This document shows, one piece after another, positions 63,518-64,000 of a stretch of 64,000 nt of DNA. The first letter of the stretch is position 1. The number at the start of each line of letters is the position of its first letter. The DNA is from an uncultured Prevotella sp. Lineage in GTDB: Bacteria; Bacteroidota; Bacteroidia; Bacteroidales; Bacteroidaceae. The notes beneath the pieces are model-generated. The model was given only the letters and a program-made list of their open reading frames with translations. It was not told the DNA's origin and did not search any database. The stretch spans positions 1 to 64,000 of the forward strand of contig ONBC01000004.1 of the NCBI GenBank assembly GCA_900315955.1, written 5' to 3'. Both the position numbers and the translations under genes were made by a program.

Positions 63518-64000
63518 ATGAAGCATTTATTCACACATCAACACGCTCGAGTGCGTGCACTACTATTATTGTTTGCATTATTTGCAGTTCCACTCTCCAT
63601 GAGCGTCTACGGCCAAACTCAGACCGAGCCCTCCTATTCGGTCGTCTTCTCCAATAGCACTTCTTTCGAAAAAGACAAAACGGTGGAAGTGCCGATGGTG
63701 GCAGCGCTGTACCGTAATAATGATATGAACGGTCACAATCTTCCTGCCGATAAAGTACACACCAAGGACAACAGCCGCTGGCAGATCAGTCTGAAATATG
63801 ACGACCCACGATGGAAAGGCATTAAAAACGGCACCGTCTACTGGTATATCAAAACAAGTGGGGGGGGGTATCATCGGTCCGAGCACCAATGAGGAGAATA
63901 TGGACGATGGCACCGACAACAGTGTTAAGACTGCCTCTGTCCATGACCGCATGCTCTATAAGAATGAGACTTCACTGAAAACCGATGGCACTGCATCCTC
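63518..64000 (+). CDS. Start of a secreted protein gene, off frame at a G9 tract
   Basis: A signal peptide (about 14-32, LLLLFALFAVPLSMSVYGQ) is followed by a beta-like mature region (SYSVVFSNSTSFEKDKTVEV). At 63860-63868 there is a run of nine G. As written the frame ends soon after at TGA (63890-63892). With eight G it would continue GIIGPSTNEENMDDGTDNSV to the window edge at 64000 without a stop. So the gene is either in a phase-off state or carries a homopolymer sequencing error. The rest is outside the window and the family cannot be told. Confidence 0.7.

Overview
The window looks like a chromosomal segment of a Bacteroidales bacterium, most probably Prevotella or a close relative. The reasons are a SusC/SusD outer-membrane pair, many -7 boxes of the Bacteroidetes form TAnnTTTG upstream of genes on both strands, an ATP synthase operon in the order atpD-atpC-(small membrane genes)-atpB-E-F-H-A-G, a Rho factor with a large disordered insertion, and an anaerobic sulfatase maturase. 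Most of the window is ordinary housekeeping chromosome. I see no prophage, insertion sequence, CRISPR array or rRNA operon.

Layout. 1-9.6 kb: a broken GNAT/FemAB-like gene at the left edge, then susD, susC and namZ (exo-N-acetylmuramidase) on the minus strand, and divergently a sodium:solute symporter and a secreted serine hydrolase. Together these read as a peptidoglycan-fragment salvage locus. 9.7-11.2 kb: a DnaJ-like protein, tRNA-Ser(GGA), and a 22-bp tandem array. 11.2-15.4 kb: mfd with an overlapping dolichol-phosphate-mannose-synthase-like gene. 15.5-20.4 kb: an acidic-tailed unknown protein, a Sel1 mini-protein, a secreted subtilase and rho. 20.5-26.2 kb: a minus-strand operon of lipoprotein, radA, queC, an NMT1-like lipoprotein and a TPR protein. 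26.3-28.8 kb: lepA and a Crp-like regulator. 28.9-37.0 kb: a minus-strand lon-tgt-lptF/G-DEAD helicase-pepD run. 37-47 kb: trmN6, pfkA and the complete F1Fo ATP synthase. 47-52.5 kb: a TPR protein, a WG-repeat protein, an LtaS-type phosphotransferase, a PAP2 phosphatase and trmO. 52.5-61.3 kb: tRNA-Lys, a frameshifted clpC, anSME, a BASS transporter, deoD, a lactonase-family beta-propeller and a patatin. 61.3-63.5 kb: 2.2 kb without a convincing gene, filled with nested inverted repeats. 63.5-64 kb: the start of a secreted protein gene interrupted at a G9 tract.

The most unusual content is intergenic. (1) Two divergent copies of a roughly 380-bp element (37.8 and 62.7 kb, opposite orientations) carry homologous flanking arms around arrays of 22-bp units, each unit a small palindrome, with compensatory base changes inside one array. 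A third 22-bp array lies at 10.9 kb, and a lone monomer matching its unit at 20 of 22 bases lies at 52.8 kb. (2) Three copies of a palindromic repeat built on GAAGTCCGGAAGT lie downstream of rho, the crp-like gene and clpC, and their stems co-vary. (3) A 1.1-kb palindromic island lies at 61.5-62.65 kb. (4) Short tandem repeats sit in two spacers of the atp operon and in the radA leader. I found no clear new protein-based system. The repeat families are the best candidates for something undescribed.
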